Below are positions 16,573 through 26,151 of a stretch of 64,000 nt of DNA, piece by piece. The translations under genes were made by a program, and so were the position numbers. Below the pieces are notes generated by a model. It was not told the origin of the DNA. It worked only from the letters and a program-made list of their open reading frames with translations, and ran no database searches. The DNA is from Ruania rhizosphaerae (GTDB lineage: Bacteria > Actinomycetota > Actinomycetes > Actinomycetales > Beutenbergiaceae): positions 101,220 to 165,219 of the forward strand of contig NZ_VSMB01000010.1 of NCBI RefSeq assembly GCF_009805705.1. Direction: 5' to 3'. The stretch's first letter is position 1; every line of letters starts with the position of its first letter.

Positions 16573-19236
16573 CTACTTGGGCTGCTTCGGTTCGGGAGGC
16601 AGCAGTTCACCGGTCACGCCGATCGCACCGGCGTCAGCGTCGGTCGACGTGGTGACTGTCAACTCTCCGGCCACGCGTCCGGCTGACTTCAGGTCACCGG
16701 CCACCGCCGCGACCAGCGCCTGCTGGCCAGAACGAACGGCCAGCTCGGCCGACACGAACGCGGTGCGCTGGGAGACCTTGGCTTCCGACTTCACCTTCCG
16801 CATCGCGGCCAGGGCGCCACCGGCGGCGGGCAGCAGCGCCGGATCCCCGTCTGCGGCAGCCAGCCGGAGCGTGTCGGACGTCGGCCAGGCGGCGCGGTGC
16901 ACCGACCCCTCCCGCCACCAGGACCAGACCTCCTCGGTGGCGAACGGCAGGAACGGGGCGAACAGCCGCAGCAGCGTGTCGAGGGACAACCACAGCGCCG
17001 CCCTGGCGCTCGCGATCGCCTCCGGGCTCACCGCAGCGGCCTCACCGCCGTAGGCGCGATCCTTGACCAGCTCCAGGTAGTCGTCGGTGAAGGTCCAGAA
17101 GAACGACTCTGACAGCTCCAGCGCCCGCGCGTGATCGAACGCCTCGAATGCTGTGCTCGCCTTGTCCACCACGCCCGCCAACTCGGCCAGCACGGCGCGG
17201 TCGATCGGCTCGGTCACCGCCACGGGGTCCAGTGTCACCTGCGAATCACCGGCGAAGGACAGTGCGAACTTGCTGGCGTTCAGCAGCTTGATCGCCAACC
17301 GGCGCCCGATCTTCATCTGGCCCTCGTCGAAGGCCGTATCCGCGCCCAGACGGGCCGAGGCCGACCAGTAGCGGACGGCGTCGGAGCCGTGCTGCTCCAG
17401 CAGCCCCAGCGGGGTGACCACGTTCCCCTTCGACTTCGACATCTTCTTGCGGTCCGGGTCCAGGATCCAGCCCGAGATGGCGGCCCGGTGCCAGGGCAAG
17501 CAGTCGTGCTCGGCATTGGCGCGCACCACGGTGGAGAACAGCCACGTCCGGATGATGTCGTGCCCCTGCGGGCGTACGTCGTAGGGGAAGACAGTCTCGA
17601 AGAACTCCGGGTCGCGCTCCCAGCGCCCCGCCAGCTGCGGTGTCAGTGACGAGGTGGCCCAGGTGTCGAGCACGTCCGGATCGCCCGCGAAGCCGCCCGG
17701 CTTCCCGCGCTGCTCGGGCGTGTAGCCCTCGGGCACATCGGTGGCCGGGTCGATCGGCAGCTGGTCCTCCGTGGGCACCAGCGGATCGTCATACAGCACC
17801 TCGCCCGCATCGTTCAAGCGGTACCAGACCGGGAACGGCACGCCGAAGAACCGCTGCCGGGATAGCAGCCAGTCGCCGGTGAGACCGTCCACCCAGTTCT
17901 CATAGCGGGACTCCATGTGCCCCGGATACCAGGTGATCTCCTTGCCGCGCTTGACCAGCGACTCGCGCAGATCGGCATCGCGGCCCCCGTTGCGCACGTA
18001 CCACTGCCGGGAAGAGACGATCTCCAGCGGCTTGTCGCCCTTCTCGAAGAACTTCACCGGGTGGGAGATCTTGCGCGGCTCGCCGTGCAGATCCCCGGAC
18101 TCGGTGAGCAGCTCCACCATCGTCTTCTGCGCGGAGAACACCGTCAGCCCCACCAGGCGCTCGTAGGCAGCCAGCCCCTCGGCGGAGGCGATCGCGGCGG
18201 GCGGCTCGGCCAGGATCCGGCCGTCGCGGCCGATGATGGTACGCGTGGGCAGGTTCAGCTCCCGCCACCACGTGACGTCGGTCGTGTCACCGAAGGTGCA
18301 GATCATCGCGATCCCGGCGCCCTTCTCCGGGTCAGCCAGCTGGTGGGCGAGCACCGGCACCTCCACCCCGAACACCGGGGAGGTGACCGTGGAGCCGAAC
18401 AATGGCTGGTAGCGCTCGTCGTCGGGGTGGGCCACCAGCGCCACACACGCGGCGAGGAGCTCCGGACGGGTGGTCTCGATGAACACGGGACCGTCAGCGC
18501 TGTGGAAGGAGATCCGGTGGTACGCGCCCTCGCGCTCTCGGTCCTCCAGCTCGGCCTGCGCCACCGCCGTCTGGAAGGTGACATCCCACAGGGTCGGCGC
18601 CTCGATCTGGTACGCCTCACCCCGCGCGAGCTGACGCAGGAAGGCGCGCTGCGACGTCTGCTGCGCCACGGGTGAGATGGTCTGGTACGTCTGCGCCCAG
18701 TCCACGCTCAGCCCCAGGTAGCGGAAGACCCGCTCGAAGCTCTTCTCGTCCTCGGCCGCCAGCGTCAGGCACAGCTCGACGAAGTTCTGCCGCGAGATGG
18801 GGGTGGGACGGTGCTTCTTCGGCACATCGCCCGCGTACGGCGGGGTGAAGTCCGGGTCGTAGGGCAGGGAGGTGTCCACCTGCACCCCGTAGTAGTTCTG
18901 CACCCGCCGCTCGGTGGGCAGGCCGTTGTCGTCCCAGCCCATCGGGTAGAACACCTCGCGGCCGCGCATCCGCTGGTAGCGGGCCATGCAGTCGGTGTGG
19001 GTGTAGGAGAACACGTGCCCGATGTGCAGCGAGCCGGACGCCGTCGGGGGCGGGGTGTCGATCGAGAAGACCTGCTCGCGCGGGCGCGTGCGGTCGAAGG
19101 CGTAGGTACCGTTCTCGCCCCACGCCTGCGACCAGCGGTCCTCAAGGCCGTCGAGCGAAGGCTTCTCCGGTACCTGCGCGACCGGGCGGAGTGGCTCGGT
19201 CACGGCGGTGGCAGGGTTCGGGATGTTCTCGCTCAT
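16573..19236 (-). CDS. valS: Valyl-tRNA synthetase
   Basis: Class Ia aminoacyl-tRNA synthetase charging tRNA-Val. The 887-residue protein has the HIGH signature at 71-74 (SLHIGH), the editing (CP1) insertion in the middle, and KMSKS at 598-602, then an anticodon-binding domain. No long C-terminal coiled-coil arm as in E. coli ValS, so this is the shorter lineage seen in some actinobacteria and archaea. Only 52 bases separate it from pfkB upstream, and that space holds a hairpin and no T-box. Confidence 0.95.
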   Translation of the reverse strand: MSENIPNPATAVTEPLRPVAQVPEKPSLDGLEDRWSQAWGENGTYAFDRTRPREQVFSIDTPPPTASGSLHIGHVFSYTHTDCMARYQRMRGREVFYPMGWDDNGLPTERRVQNYYGVQVDTSLPYDPDFTPPYAGDVPKKHRPTPISRQNFVELCLTLAAEDEKSFERVFRYLGLSVDWAQTYQTISPVAQQTSQRAFLRQLARGEAYQIEAPTLWDVTFQTAVAQAELEDREREGAYHRISFHSADGPVFIETTRPELLAACVALVAHPDDERYQPLFGSTVTSPVFGVEVPVLAHQLADPEKGAGIAMICTFGDTTDVTWWRELNLPTRTIIGRDGRILAEPPAAIASAEGLAAYERLVGLTVFSAQKTMVELLTESGDLHGEPRKISHPVKFFEKGDKPLEIVSSRQWYVRNGGRDADLRESLVKRGKEITWYPGHMESRYENWVDGLTGDWLLSRQRFFGVPFPVWYRLNDAGEVLYDDPLVPTEDQLPIDPATDVPEGYTPEQRGKPGGFAGDPDVLDTWATSSLTPQLAGRWERDPEFFETVFPYDVRPQGHDIIRTWLFSTVVRANAEHDCLPWHRAAISGWILDPDRKKMSKSKGNVVTPLGLLEQHGSDAVRYWSASARLGADTAFDEGQMKIGRRLAIKLLNASKFALSFAGDSQVTLDPVAVTEPIDRAVLAELAGVVDKASTAFEAFDHARALELSESFFWTFTDDYLELVKDRAYGGEAAAVSPEAIASARAALWLSLDTLLRLFAPFLPFATEEVWSWWREGSVHRAAWPTSDTLRLAAADGDPALLPAAGGALAAMRKVKSEAKVSQRTAFVSAELAVRSGQQALVAAVAGDLKSAGRVAGELTVTTSTDADAGAIGVTGELLPPEPKQPK

Positions 19237-19262
19237 GGTGCCTGATCATCCCAGATCCTCCC

Positions 19263-19285
19263 GGCGCCGTGGTAATCGCGGCGCC
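19263..19285. terminator. Hairpin between pfkB and valS
   Basis: GGCGCCG (19263-19269) pairs perfectly with CGGCGCC (19279-19285) around a 9-base loop, starting 3 bases past the pfkB stop. There is no T-tract, so it may terminate pfkB weakly or sit in the valS leader. Confidence 0.4.
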
Positions 19286-19288
19286 GCC

Positions 19289-20413
19289 TCATTGCCCTGA
19301 GGAGGGCGCCGTCGGAGGCTCCGCATCCGGTGAGGCGAGATCCGCGTCGGAGAAGCGGGCGATGGTGGCTTCCGCGCGCCGCACCCGCCGGGTGGTCATT
19401 CCCGCGAGGCACTCGGTGAGGAAGGAATATGCTCCGGCGGTCTCGCGGGCGCTGCTCTCGCCGGCGTCGGCCCGGGTGCGCACGTCCCGCCACCAGTCGG
19501 CGATGTCACCCCACCCGGGAGCGGCCAGCGACCCTCCGAACTGCTGGACCGCCAGGGAGGAGCACAACGTGGCGAACCGGAGCCGCTTGGTCAGCGGCCA
19601 CCCGCGCACGGTGCCGAGTACCAGGGCGGCGGCGAAGACATCGCCGGCGCCGGTCGGGTCGATCGCGGCCACATCCAGGGCAGGCACCTCGGCCTCCTCG
19701 CCGGTGGCGGAGTCGATCGCGATCACGCCCTCGTGGCCACGGGTCACCACGGCCAGCGGCACATGATCGGCGAGTGCGCGCAGCGCAGCCTGGGGGGAGT
19801 CGGTGCGCGTGTAGCCCATTGCTTCCTGTGCGTTGGGCGTGAACGCGTAGCAGTCGGCGAGGTCAGTCAGGATCCGCCGGTCCCACACCTGTTCGGGATC
19901 CCAGCCGGCGTCAGCGAACACCAGCGCGCCCTGCGTGGCGGCGGTGCGCCACCAGTCGGCTGACCTGACCTCAGGGTCACCCAGGTCGGCGAGCACCGCC
20001 CGGGTGGGAGGCGGCGGATCGAGCAGGGCTGCTACCGACTCCGGCGGCGGGTGACCGTGGGTGACCATCGACCTGTCGTCGTCCATGGCCAGGGAGACGG
20101 TCACCGGCGTGTGCCAGGCGTGGAAGCGGCGCGATCGGCTCAGGTCCACGTGCTCCTGGTCCCGCAGCACCTGCCACATCCAGTCCCCGTACAGGTCGTC
20201 ACCGAACCCTGCCGCCAGGCCGGTGCACAGTCCCAGCCGCGAGGTGGCCACCGCGAGATTGGCGATTCCGCCGGGGGAGGAGCCCATGCCGGTGGTCCAC
20301 ACCTCGGTTCCCGGCGCCGGGGGATGCGGGAAGCCGGTGAAGACGATGTCGAAGAAGACGGTGCCGGCGAGCAGCACGTCGAAGGTCGGGGCGTCCTCGG
20401 AGCTGGTGGACAT
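19289..20413 (-). CDS. PfkB-family carbohydrate kinase
   Basis: Ribokinase-fold sugar or nucleoside kinase of 374 residues. Start at ATG 20413 (MSTSSEDAP); the long open frame before it is non-coding and crosses the divergent gene. The family's N-terminal signature (GSSPGGIANLAVATSRLG, about 55-72) and the C-terminal DPTGAGDVF motif holding the catalytic Asp are present. A 76-base intergenic region is shared with the GH4 gene transcribed the other way, so phosphorylation of a sugar used by the glycosidase pathway is possible. The substrate cannot be fixed from sequence. Confidence 0.85.
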   Translation of the reverse strand: MSTSSEDAPTFDVLLAGTVFFDIVFTGFPHPPAPGTEVWTTGMGSSPGGIANLAVATSRLGLCTGLAAGFGDDLYGDWMWQVLRDQEHVDLSRSRRFHAWHTPVTVSLAMDDDRSMVTHGHPPPESVAALLDPPPPTRAVLADLGDPEVRSADWWRTAATQGALVFADAGWDPEQVWDRRILTDLADCYAFTPNAQEAMGYTRTDSPQAALRALADHVPLAVVTRGHEGVIAIDSATGEEAEVPALDVAAIDPTGAGDVFAAALVLGTVRGWPLTKRLRFATLCSSLAVQQFGGSLAAPGWGDIADWWRDVRTRADAGESSARETAGAYSFLTECLAGMTTRRVRRAEATIARFSDADLASPDAEPPTAPSSGQ

Positions 20414-20476
20414 GATGGTGTGAGTCTGCCATGGGACTGCCACGAGTGTGCCGTCTGGATGCCATGATCCGTGGGA

Positions 20477-20482
20477 TACGTT
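20477..20482 (+). promoter_or_regulatory. Candidate leaderless -10 of the GH4 gene
   Basis: TACGTT fits TANNNT and ends 7 bases before ATG 20490. The gene has no clear Shine-Dalgarno site at the right distance, which fits leaderless transcription. Confidence 0.45.
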
Positions 20483-20489
20483 GAGGCTC

Positions 20490-21890
20490 ATGAAGCTGGT
20501 GATTCTCGGTGGTGGCGGGTTCCGCGTGCCGTTGGTCTTCTCGGCGGTGCTGGCTGCACGCCACCGTGTGCCGATCACCGAGGTGGTGCTGCATGACGCC
20601 GATGCCGCCCGGTTGAGCGTGATGCACCGCGTGCTCACCGCGCAGGCGGAGCGGCTGGCTCCCGACGGCGGGGCTCGCTCTGATGGTGCACGGGGACTTG
20701 GGCAGGCTCCCGGCCCGGGCGTGCGCGTGCATGCCACCACGGACCTGGACGAGGCAGTCACCGGAGCGGATGTGGTGTTCGCCGCGATCCGGGTGGGTGG
20801 CACCCGCGGCCGGGTCCTGGATGAGCAGGTGGCGCTCCAGCGCGGGCTGCTCGGCCAGGAGACGATCGGGCCCGGTGGCCTGGCCTACGCCCTGCGGACG
20901 CTGCCCATGATGGACCACATCGCGGCCCGGATCGCGGAGCTGGCACCGCAGGCGTGGACGATCAACTTCACCAACCCGGCCGGGCTGATCACTGAAGCCA
21001 TGCGCACCCACCTGGGCGAGCGGGTGGTCGGCATCTGCGACACCCCGATCGGCCTGGTGCGGCGCGTGGCCCGTGTGCTCGGTGTGGACCCGGCCGCCGA
21101 GTCCGTGCAGGTGGACTACCTGGGGCTGAACCACCTGGGGTTCCTGCACGGGCTGCACGTCGACGGCGTGGACCGGCTGCCGGAGCTCCTTGCCGACGAT
21201 GGCCTGCTGGGCCAGATCGAGGAGGCGCGCACCCTCGGTCTGGACTGGGTGCGTGCCCGCGGTGCGATTCCCAACGAGTACCTCTACTACTACGACTACG
21301 CGCGGGAGGCGACCGCCGCGATCCGTGGCGCCGGCCAGACCCGTGGTGAGTTTCTCGACGCCCAGCAGGCCGCGTTCTATCTCGAGGCGGCCCGCGCCGA
21401 GGATCCGCGAGCGCTGTGGGTGGACACCCTGGCTGAACGCGAGGCCAGCTACATGGCCGAGGCACGCGATGCCGACGCGTCGAGGGACGACGACGACCTT
21501 CAGGGCGGGTACCACGAGGTGGCGGTGGATTTGATGGCCGCGCTGCTGGCGGGGGAGCGGCACCGGATGATCCTGGACGTCGCCAATGACGGGATCGTGC
21601 CCACGCTCGCTGATGAGGCGGTGATCGAGGTGCCATGCGTGGTGAGTGAGGGGACGATCCGTGCGGACGTACCTCCCACGCCGCTCGCACTCGACGAGCT
21701 GGCACTGGTCACGGCGGTCAAGTCAGCCGATCGCGGCATCATTTGCGCTGCGCGGTCCGGTTCCCGGCAGCGGGCCTGGCACGCCTTCGCCGTGCACCCG
21801 CTGGTCGACTCAGCCGCCGTGGCGCGTGATCTCGTGGATGCCTACATCGACGCCCACCCGACCATCGCAGCGGTTCTCGTCGAACCGTGA
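20490..21890 (+). CDS. Glycoside hydrolase family 4, 6-phospho-beta-glucosidase-like
   Basis: GH4 enzymes hydrolyse glycosides through an NAD+- and Mn2+-dependent oxidation-elimination route. The 466-residue protein starts MKLVILGGGGFRVP (dinucleotide-binding loop). It has FTNPAGLITEAM, the metal-binding cysteine in GICDTPIG and the histidine in LGLNHLGF, all typical of the 6-phospho-beta-glucosidase branch. Start at ATG 20490, as the upstream extension to 20448 lacks homology-like sequence. No PTS sugar transporter is adjacent, so where a 6-phospho-glycoside would come from is unclear; unphosphorylated substrates are also known in GH4. Confidence 0.88.
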   Translation: MKLVILGGGGFRVPLVFSAVLAARHRVPITEVVLHDADAARLSVMHRVLTAQAERLAPDGGARSDGARGLGQAPGPGVRVHATTDLDEAVTGADVVFAAIRVGGTRGRVLDEQVALQRGLLGQETIGPGGLAYALRTLPMMDHIAARIAELAPQAWTINFTNPAGLITEAMRTHLGERVVGICDTPIGLVRRVARVLGVDPAAESVQVDYLGLNHLGFLHGLHVDGVDRLPELLADDGLLGQIEEARTLGLDWVRARGAIPNEYLYYYDYAREATAAIRGAGQTRGEFLDAQQAAFYLEAARAEDPRALWVDTLAEREASYMAEARDADASRDDDDLQGGYHEVAVDLMAALLAGERHRMILDVANDGIVPTLADEAVIEVPCVVSEGTIRADVPPTPLALDELALVTAVKSADRGIICAARSGSRQRAWHAFAVHPLVDSAAVARDLVDAYIDAHPTIAAVLVEP

Positions 21891-21951
21891 GGACCTGATC
21901 TCCCGACAATCCCGGATACTGGATACAATCGTGGGGTGAGTCGAGGACGTC

Positions 21952-21957
21952 TAGGCT
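21952..21957 (+). promoter_or_regulatory. Candidate leaderless -10 of the LLM/cofE operon
   Basis: TAGGCT (TANNNT) ends 7 bases before ATG 21965, with no ribosome site between them. Confidence 0.45.
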
Positions 21958-21964
21958 GACTGGC

Positions 21965-22960
21965 ATGGCGACCATCGGCTACGCGGCGGCACTGGAGCAG
22001 CTGCACCCGAGAGACGCCGTCGGCCTCGCGCAGACGGCGGAACGCCACGGTCTCACCGGCGTCATGGCCACCGATGTGATGCAGCCCTGGGTGCCTGCCC
22101 AAGGTCAGGCGAGTTTCGTCTGGAACGTGCTCACCGCCGTCGCGGAGCGAACGCAGGGGGATATCGGACCGGGCGTGGCCGTGCCGACGTTCCGCTGGCA
22201 CCCGGCAGTGCTTGCGCAGGCAAGCGCCACCCTGGCTGCCATGTATCCGGGACGGCACTGGCTCGGTGTCGGCTCAGGTGAGGCGATCAACGAGCACGCG
22301 GTGGGACGGTACTGGCCGGAGGCACCGGAGCGGATCAACCGGATGTTCGAGGCGATCGACATCATCACCAAGGTGTTCAGCAACTCCCTGGCGGGGAAGG
22401 ACTACAAGCACTCGGGGGAGTTCTTCCGGATGGAGTCCACGCGGCTGTGGACCATGCCCGAGACGCCGCCGGAGATTCTGGTGGCGACCGCGGGGCCCGT
22501 GACGGCACGACGTGCCGGACGCCTCGCCAACGGGCTGATCACCATGGGTGGACCGAGCGAGAAGGTGGCCAGGCTGTTCGACCGGTTCGCAGTCGGTGCC
22601 AGGGATGCGGGGAAGGACCCGGCCATGATGCCGAAGGTGATACGGCTGCACCTGAGCTGGGCACGCACCCAGGGTGAGGCGATGCGCAACGCGGTCACCG
22701 AGTGGCCCAACGGGGCGATGAAGTTCTCGAAGGCGGACCTGCGTTCACCGTTCGAGGTGGCTCAGATCGCCAAGCTGATCCGGCCCGAAGACTTCTCCGG
22801 TGCCATGGTCGTCTCGGCGGACCCGGCCGATCACCTGCGCGAGATCCAACGTTACGTCGATCTCGGTGCCAGCCGGATCTACCTGCACAATGTGGGTCGC
22901 AACCAGGACGAGTTCCTGCGTGTGTTCGGCTCCGACGTACTCCCCAAGGTGGTTCATTGA
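21965..22960 (+). CDS. F420-dependent LLM-class oxidoreductase, glucose-6-phosphate dehydrogenase-related
   Basis: A 331-residue TIM-barrel protein similar to FGD across its length ([33 protein letters not shown]). The tryptophan (Trp42) and glutamate (Glu106) are kept, but the catalytic His40 of FGD corresponds to Val38 here, so it should not oxidise glucose 6-phosphate in the same way. Related proteins are commonly encoded next to F420 biosynthesis genes. It overlaps cofE by one base (TGATG), so an F420-linked role is likely. Substrate unknown. Confidence 0.85.
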   Translation: MATIGYAAALEQLHPRDAVGLAQTAERHGLTGVMATDVMQPWVPAQGQASFVWNVLTAVAERTQGDIGPGVAVPTFRWHPAVLAQASATLAAMYPGRHWLGVGSGEAINEHAVGRYWPEAPERINRMFEAIDIITKVFSNSLAGKDYKHSGEFFRMESTRLWTMPETPPEILVATAGPVTARRAGRLANGLITMGGPSEKVARLFDRFAVGARDAGKDPAMMPKVIRLHLSWARTQGEAMRNAVTEWPNGAMKFSKADLRSPFEVAQIAKLIRPEDFSGAMVVSADPADHLREIQRYVDLGASRIYLHNVGRNQDEFLRVFGSDVLPKVVH

Positions 22961-23694
22961 TGTTGCTCGCCCAAGCCCCCGACGGCCTTCCCGAGGTGAC
23001 GTCCTCGACCGATCTTGCCGCTGCGCTGACCCCGGTGCTGGGCGGGCTCACGTGGCCGGACGGGTCCACGGGGCTGGCCGAGGGTGACATCGTGGTGGTC
23101 GCCTCGAAGGTGATCGCCAAGGCGGAGGGACGGCTGCGCAAGGCCGCAGACCGGGAGGCCGCGATCGAGGACGAGACGGTGCGGGTGGTGGCCACCCGCG
23201 ACTACCCGGACGGGTCCACGCTCAAGATCGTCGAGAACCGGCAGGGGCTGGTGATGGCGGCCGCCGGGGTGGACACCTCCAACGTGCTTCCCGGGACGGT
23301 GCTGCTGCTGCCCGAGGATCCCGACGAATCCGCACGGGTGCTGCGTCGTGGCCTGAACGCACGTCTCGGGCTGCGACCGGGGGTGCTGGTGACCGACTCG
23401 GTGGGCCGGCCCTGGCGGCGCGGCATCGCCGACATCAGCATCGGGGCGGCGGGTATCGACGTCCTGCAGGATCTGCGGGGGCGCCAGGATGCTCAAGGGC
23501 GCGAACTGCGGGCCACCGTGATCGCGGTGGCCGACGAGATCGCGGCCGCCGCCGACCTGGTGCGGGGCAAGACCGGCGGGCGACCGGTCGCGGTGGTGCG
23601 GGGCCTGGGGCACCTGGTCACCGCCGAGGACGGTGACGGCGCCAACGTGGCGATCCGGCCGCCCGAGGAGGACATGTTCCGTACCGGCACCTGA
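22960..23694 (+). CDS. cofE: Coenzyme F420-0:L-glutamate ligase, CofE-type (single domain)
   Basis: GTP-dependent ligase adding glutamates to F420-0, making F420-n. The 244-residue protein has the CofE core: [32 protein letters not shown] and a C-terminal [12 protein letters not shown]. Mycobacterial FbiB carries an additional C-terminal FMN-binding nitroreductase-like domain that acts on dehydro-F420-0; it is absent here, so that step needs a separate enzyme. ATG start overlaps the LLM gene stop. Confidence 0.9.
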   Translation: MLLAQAPDGLPEVTSSTDLAAALTPVLGGLTWPDGSTGLAEGDIVVVASKVIAKAEGRLRKAADREAAIEDETVRVVATRDYPDGSTLKIVENRQGLVMAAAGVDTSNVLPGTVLLLPEDPDESARVLRRGLNARLGLRPGVLVTDSVGRPWRRGIADISIGAAGIDVLQDLRGRQDAQGRELRATVIAVADEIAAAADLVRGKTGGRPVAVVRGLGHLVTAEDGDGANVAIRPPEEDMFRTGT

Positions 23695-23745
23695 AATCGC
23701 TCGTCGATCTGGCGGTTCGTCAACGACCAGATCGACGAGCGATTT
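23694..23745. terminator. Bidirectional hairpin between cofE and the MMPL gene
   Basis: A perfect 19-bp stem: arm AAATCGCTCGTCGATCTGG at 23694-23712 and its exact complement at 23727-23745, with a 14-base loop. It fills the gap between convergent stops (its first base is the last base of the cofE stop) and ends in ATTT on either strand, so it can terminate both genes. Confidence 0.8.
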
Positions 23746-23748
23746 CGG

Positions 23749-26100
23749 CTAGGCGTCGATGGAGTGCCGTCCCTTGCGTGGCGCGGCCGACTCTCCGGTG
23801 CCGTCGGCCTCGGCGAGGGACTGGACCAGCTTGTCACCCTCGACGTCCAGGTTCGGCAGGATCTTCTCGAGCCAGCGCGGCAGCCACCACGCCTTCTCCC
23901 CGGCGATGGCCATCACCGCGGGGATCAGCGTCATCCTTACCACGAAGGCGTCGAAGAGGATGCCGATGGCGAGGGCGAAGCCGATCTGCTTGATCATCGC
24001 GTCGTGAGCGAAGATGAAGCCAGCGAACACCGAGACCATGATCACCGCAGCGGCGAGCACGACCCGAGCGGCGAGCTGGTAGCCGTGCACCACGCCCTTC
24101 ACACCCGGGTGGCCGTGCACGTGTGACTCGCGCATGGAGGAGACGAGGAATACCTGGTAGTCCATCGCCAGCCCGTACAGGATCCCGGTGATGATGATCG
24201 GCAGGAAGCTCAGTAGCGGGCCGGGGGTGTCGAAGCCGAACAGCTCCTTCGCCCAGCCCCACTGGAACACCGCGGTGGTGGCCCCGAGGGTGGCGAGGAT
24301 GCTGAGCACGAAGCCGAGCGTCGCCGTCACCGGCACGAAGAGCGACCGGAACACCAGCAGCAGGATGATCAGCGAGAGCACCACGATCACCGCCAGATAG
24401 GGAATCAGCGCGTCGGAGAGCACCTGGGACATATCGATGTTGATGGCGGTCACCCCGGTCACGCCCAACTCGGAGCTGCCCAGGTTGCTCACGCCGTCCA
24501 GATCGAGGTCGCGGATCTTGTTCACCAGGTCCGCGGTGGTCTCATCGTTCGGACCTGCGTCGGGCACGACCGTCAGCGTCAGGAGCGTGCCGTCCTCGGA
24601 CTGCCCGGAGGGCATGACGGCGCTCGCACCGGCCAGATCGAGCAGCTCCGCCTTGAGCGTCGCGACATCGTCCGGGGTGTAGGCCTCTCCGGACTCGGCA
24701 ACGACGAGCAGCGGGGCATTGAACCCCTCCCCGAAACCTTCGGTGAGGGCGTCGTAGCTCTGCCGCTCCACCGTGTCCTGGTTCGCAGTACCGGCCGAGG
24801 GGAGATTGAGCTGCATACTGGCGAACGGCACCGCGATCACGCCCAGGCCGAGCACGACGGCGACCGTCACCAGCGCCTTGTGGCGCACCAGTCCGGTGGC
24901 CCAGCGAGTGGCCGGACCGGGCCGGTCGATCTCGTCGGCGTTCGCCTCGGCTGCCCGACGACGCTGCTTGGCGGTGACTAGGCGTTCTCCGACCAATCCG
25001 AGGATGGCCGGTAGCAGCGTCAGGGCGACGGCCACGGCGATGGCCACGGTCCCGGCGGCGATGAGCGCCATGATGGTCAGGAACTCCACACCCACCACGG
25101 ATAGGCCGCTCAGGGCGATGATCACCGTGAGGCCGGCGAAGAACACCGCGCTGCCGGCCGTCCCGACTGCGCGGGCTGTGGCCTCCCGGGCACTCAGGCC
25201 CTGATCGAGAACGAAGCGCCGGGCGCGGTTGACGAGGAAGAGTGCGTAGTCGATGCCGACGGCCAGTCCGATCATGAGTGCCAGCACCGGCGTGATCGAG
25301 GTCATCGGGATGAGGCTTGAGAGAGCGTAGGCGCTCCCGACACCCACCCCGACGCCGATGATCGCGGTGATGAGCGGCAGCCCGGCGACGACGAGGGAAC
25401 CGAGGGTCAGGAGCAGCACGATCGCCGCGACCACGAGCCCGACGATCTCGTTGGACCCGATCGGTGACTCGAACGTCTGGGTCAGGCTTTCCGAGGGCAG
25501 CACGGTCAGCCCGGCGCTCTCGGCGGTCTCGGCGGCCGCGACGATCTCGTCGGCAGCACCCTCGGGCAGGTCGAGTACCTGGTCGGTCAGCTGCACCGTC
25601 AGCATGGCGATCGAGCCGTCCGCGGAGGTGATCACCCCGGTCACCGGTGCCTCGCCGTCCATCAGCGGCAGCAGCTCGAGGTCGCCGGCAGGTGCGAAGG
25701 CTTCCGCGGCGGCCTGCGCTGCGGCGGCCTCTTCGTCGGTCATGGCGCTCGGGTCGGCCTGCTGGGACTCGGTGTCCGGTTGGACCACGATGTCGCTGTC
25801 GTTGATCTCGGTGACGGCGTCGGCGATCGCCGCGGCGGCTCCGGGATCGTCGACGCGTTCGCCCTCGGGTGCGGTGAAGACGATCGTCGCCTGGGCGCCG
25901 GCGGCGCTGGGCATCTCCTCGTCCAGCTGGTCGAGGACTTCCTGGGCCGGGGTCCCGTCGATGCGGAACTCGGTGGACATTTGGGGCGGGTTGAGCGCCA
26001 GGGCGCCACCGACGATCGCGAGGAGCACGACCCAGATGGCGATGACGCGCCAGCGTGCGCGGTAGGCGAAGGCGCCGAGGCGGTAGAGGAGAGTGGACAA
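23749..26100 (-). CDS. MMPL-family RND transporter
   Basis: A 783-residue inner-membrane exporter with two repeats, each having one helix, a large outside loop and five more helices. The hallmark GIDYALFLVNR-type motif is in the first half and GLAMDYQVFLV in the second, which contain the proton-relay Asp-Tyr pair. Start is TTG at 26100, preceded by AAGGGA. Similar to YdfJ-like exporters of drugs or lipids. It lies 51 bases downstream of a tetR gene on the same strand, probably as one operon under that repressor. Confidence 0.9.
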   Translation of the reverse strand: MSTLLYRLGAFAYRARWRVIAIWVVLLAIVGGALALNPPQMSTEFRIDGTPAQEVLDQLDEEMPSAAGAQATIVFTAPEGERVDDPGAAAAIADAVTEINDSDIVVQPDTESQQADPSAMTDEEAAAAQAAAEAFAPAGDLELLPLMDGEAPVTGVITSADGSIAMLTVQLTDQVLDLPEGAADEIVAAAETAESAGLTVLPSESLTQTFESPIGSNEIVGLVVAAIVLLLTLGSLVVAGLPLITAIIGVGVGVGSAYALSSLIPMTSITPVLALMIGLAVGIDYALFLVNRARRFVLDQGLSAREATARAVGTAGSAVFFAGLTVIIALSGLSVVGVEFLTIMALIAAGTVAIAVAVALTLLPAILGLVGERLVTAKQRRRAAEANADEIDRPGPATRWATGLVRHKALVTVAVVLGLGVIAVPFASMQLNLPSAGTANQDTVERQSYDALTEGFGEGFNAPLLVVAESGEAYTPDDVATLKAELLDLAGASAVMPSGQSEDGTLLTLTVVPDAGPNDETTADLVNKIRDLDLDGVSNLGSSELGVTGVTAINIDMSQVLSDALIPYLAVIVVLSLIILLLVFRSLFVPVTATLGFVLSILATLGATTAVFQWGWAKELFGFDTPGPLLSFLPIIITGILYGLAMDYQVFLVSSMRESHVHGHPGVKGVVHGYQLAARVVLAAAVIMVSVFAGFIFAHDAMIKQIGFALAIGILFDAFVVRMTLIPAVMAIAGEKAWWLPRWLEKILPNLDVEGDKLVQSLAEADGTGESAAPRKGRHSIDA

Positions 26101-26151
26101 CGCAGGTTCCCTTTCGGTGTGCCGGGTGGGCCGTGGGTGGTGCCAGGGATG

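Noticed and set aside
19237..19288. T-box before valS
   Set aside because: The gap is 52 bases and lacks the GGTGGTACCGCGG-like box.
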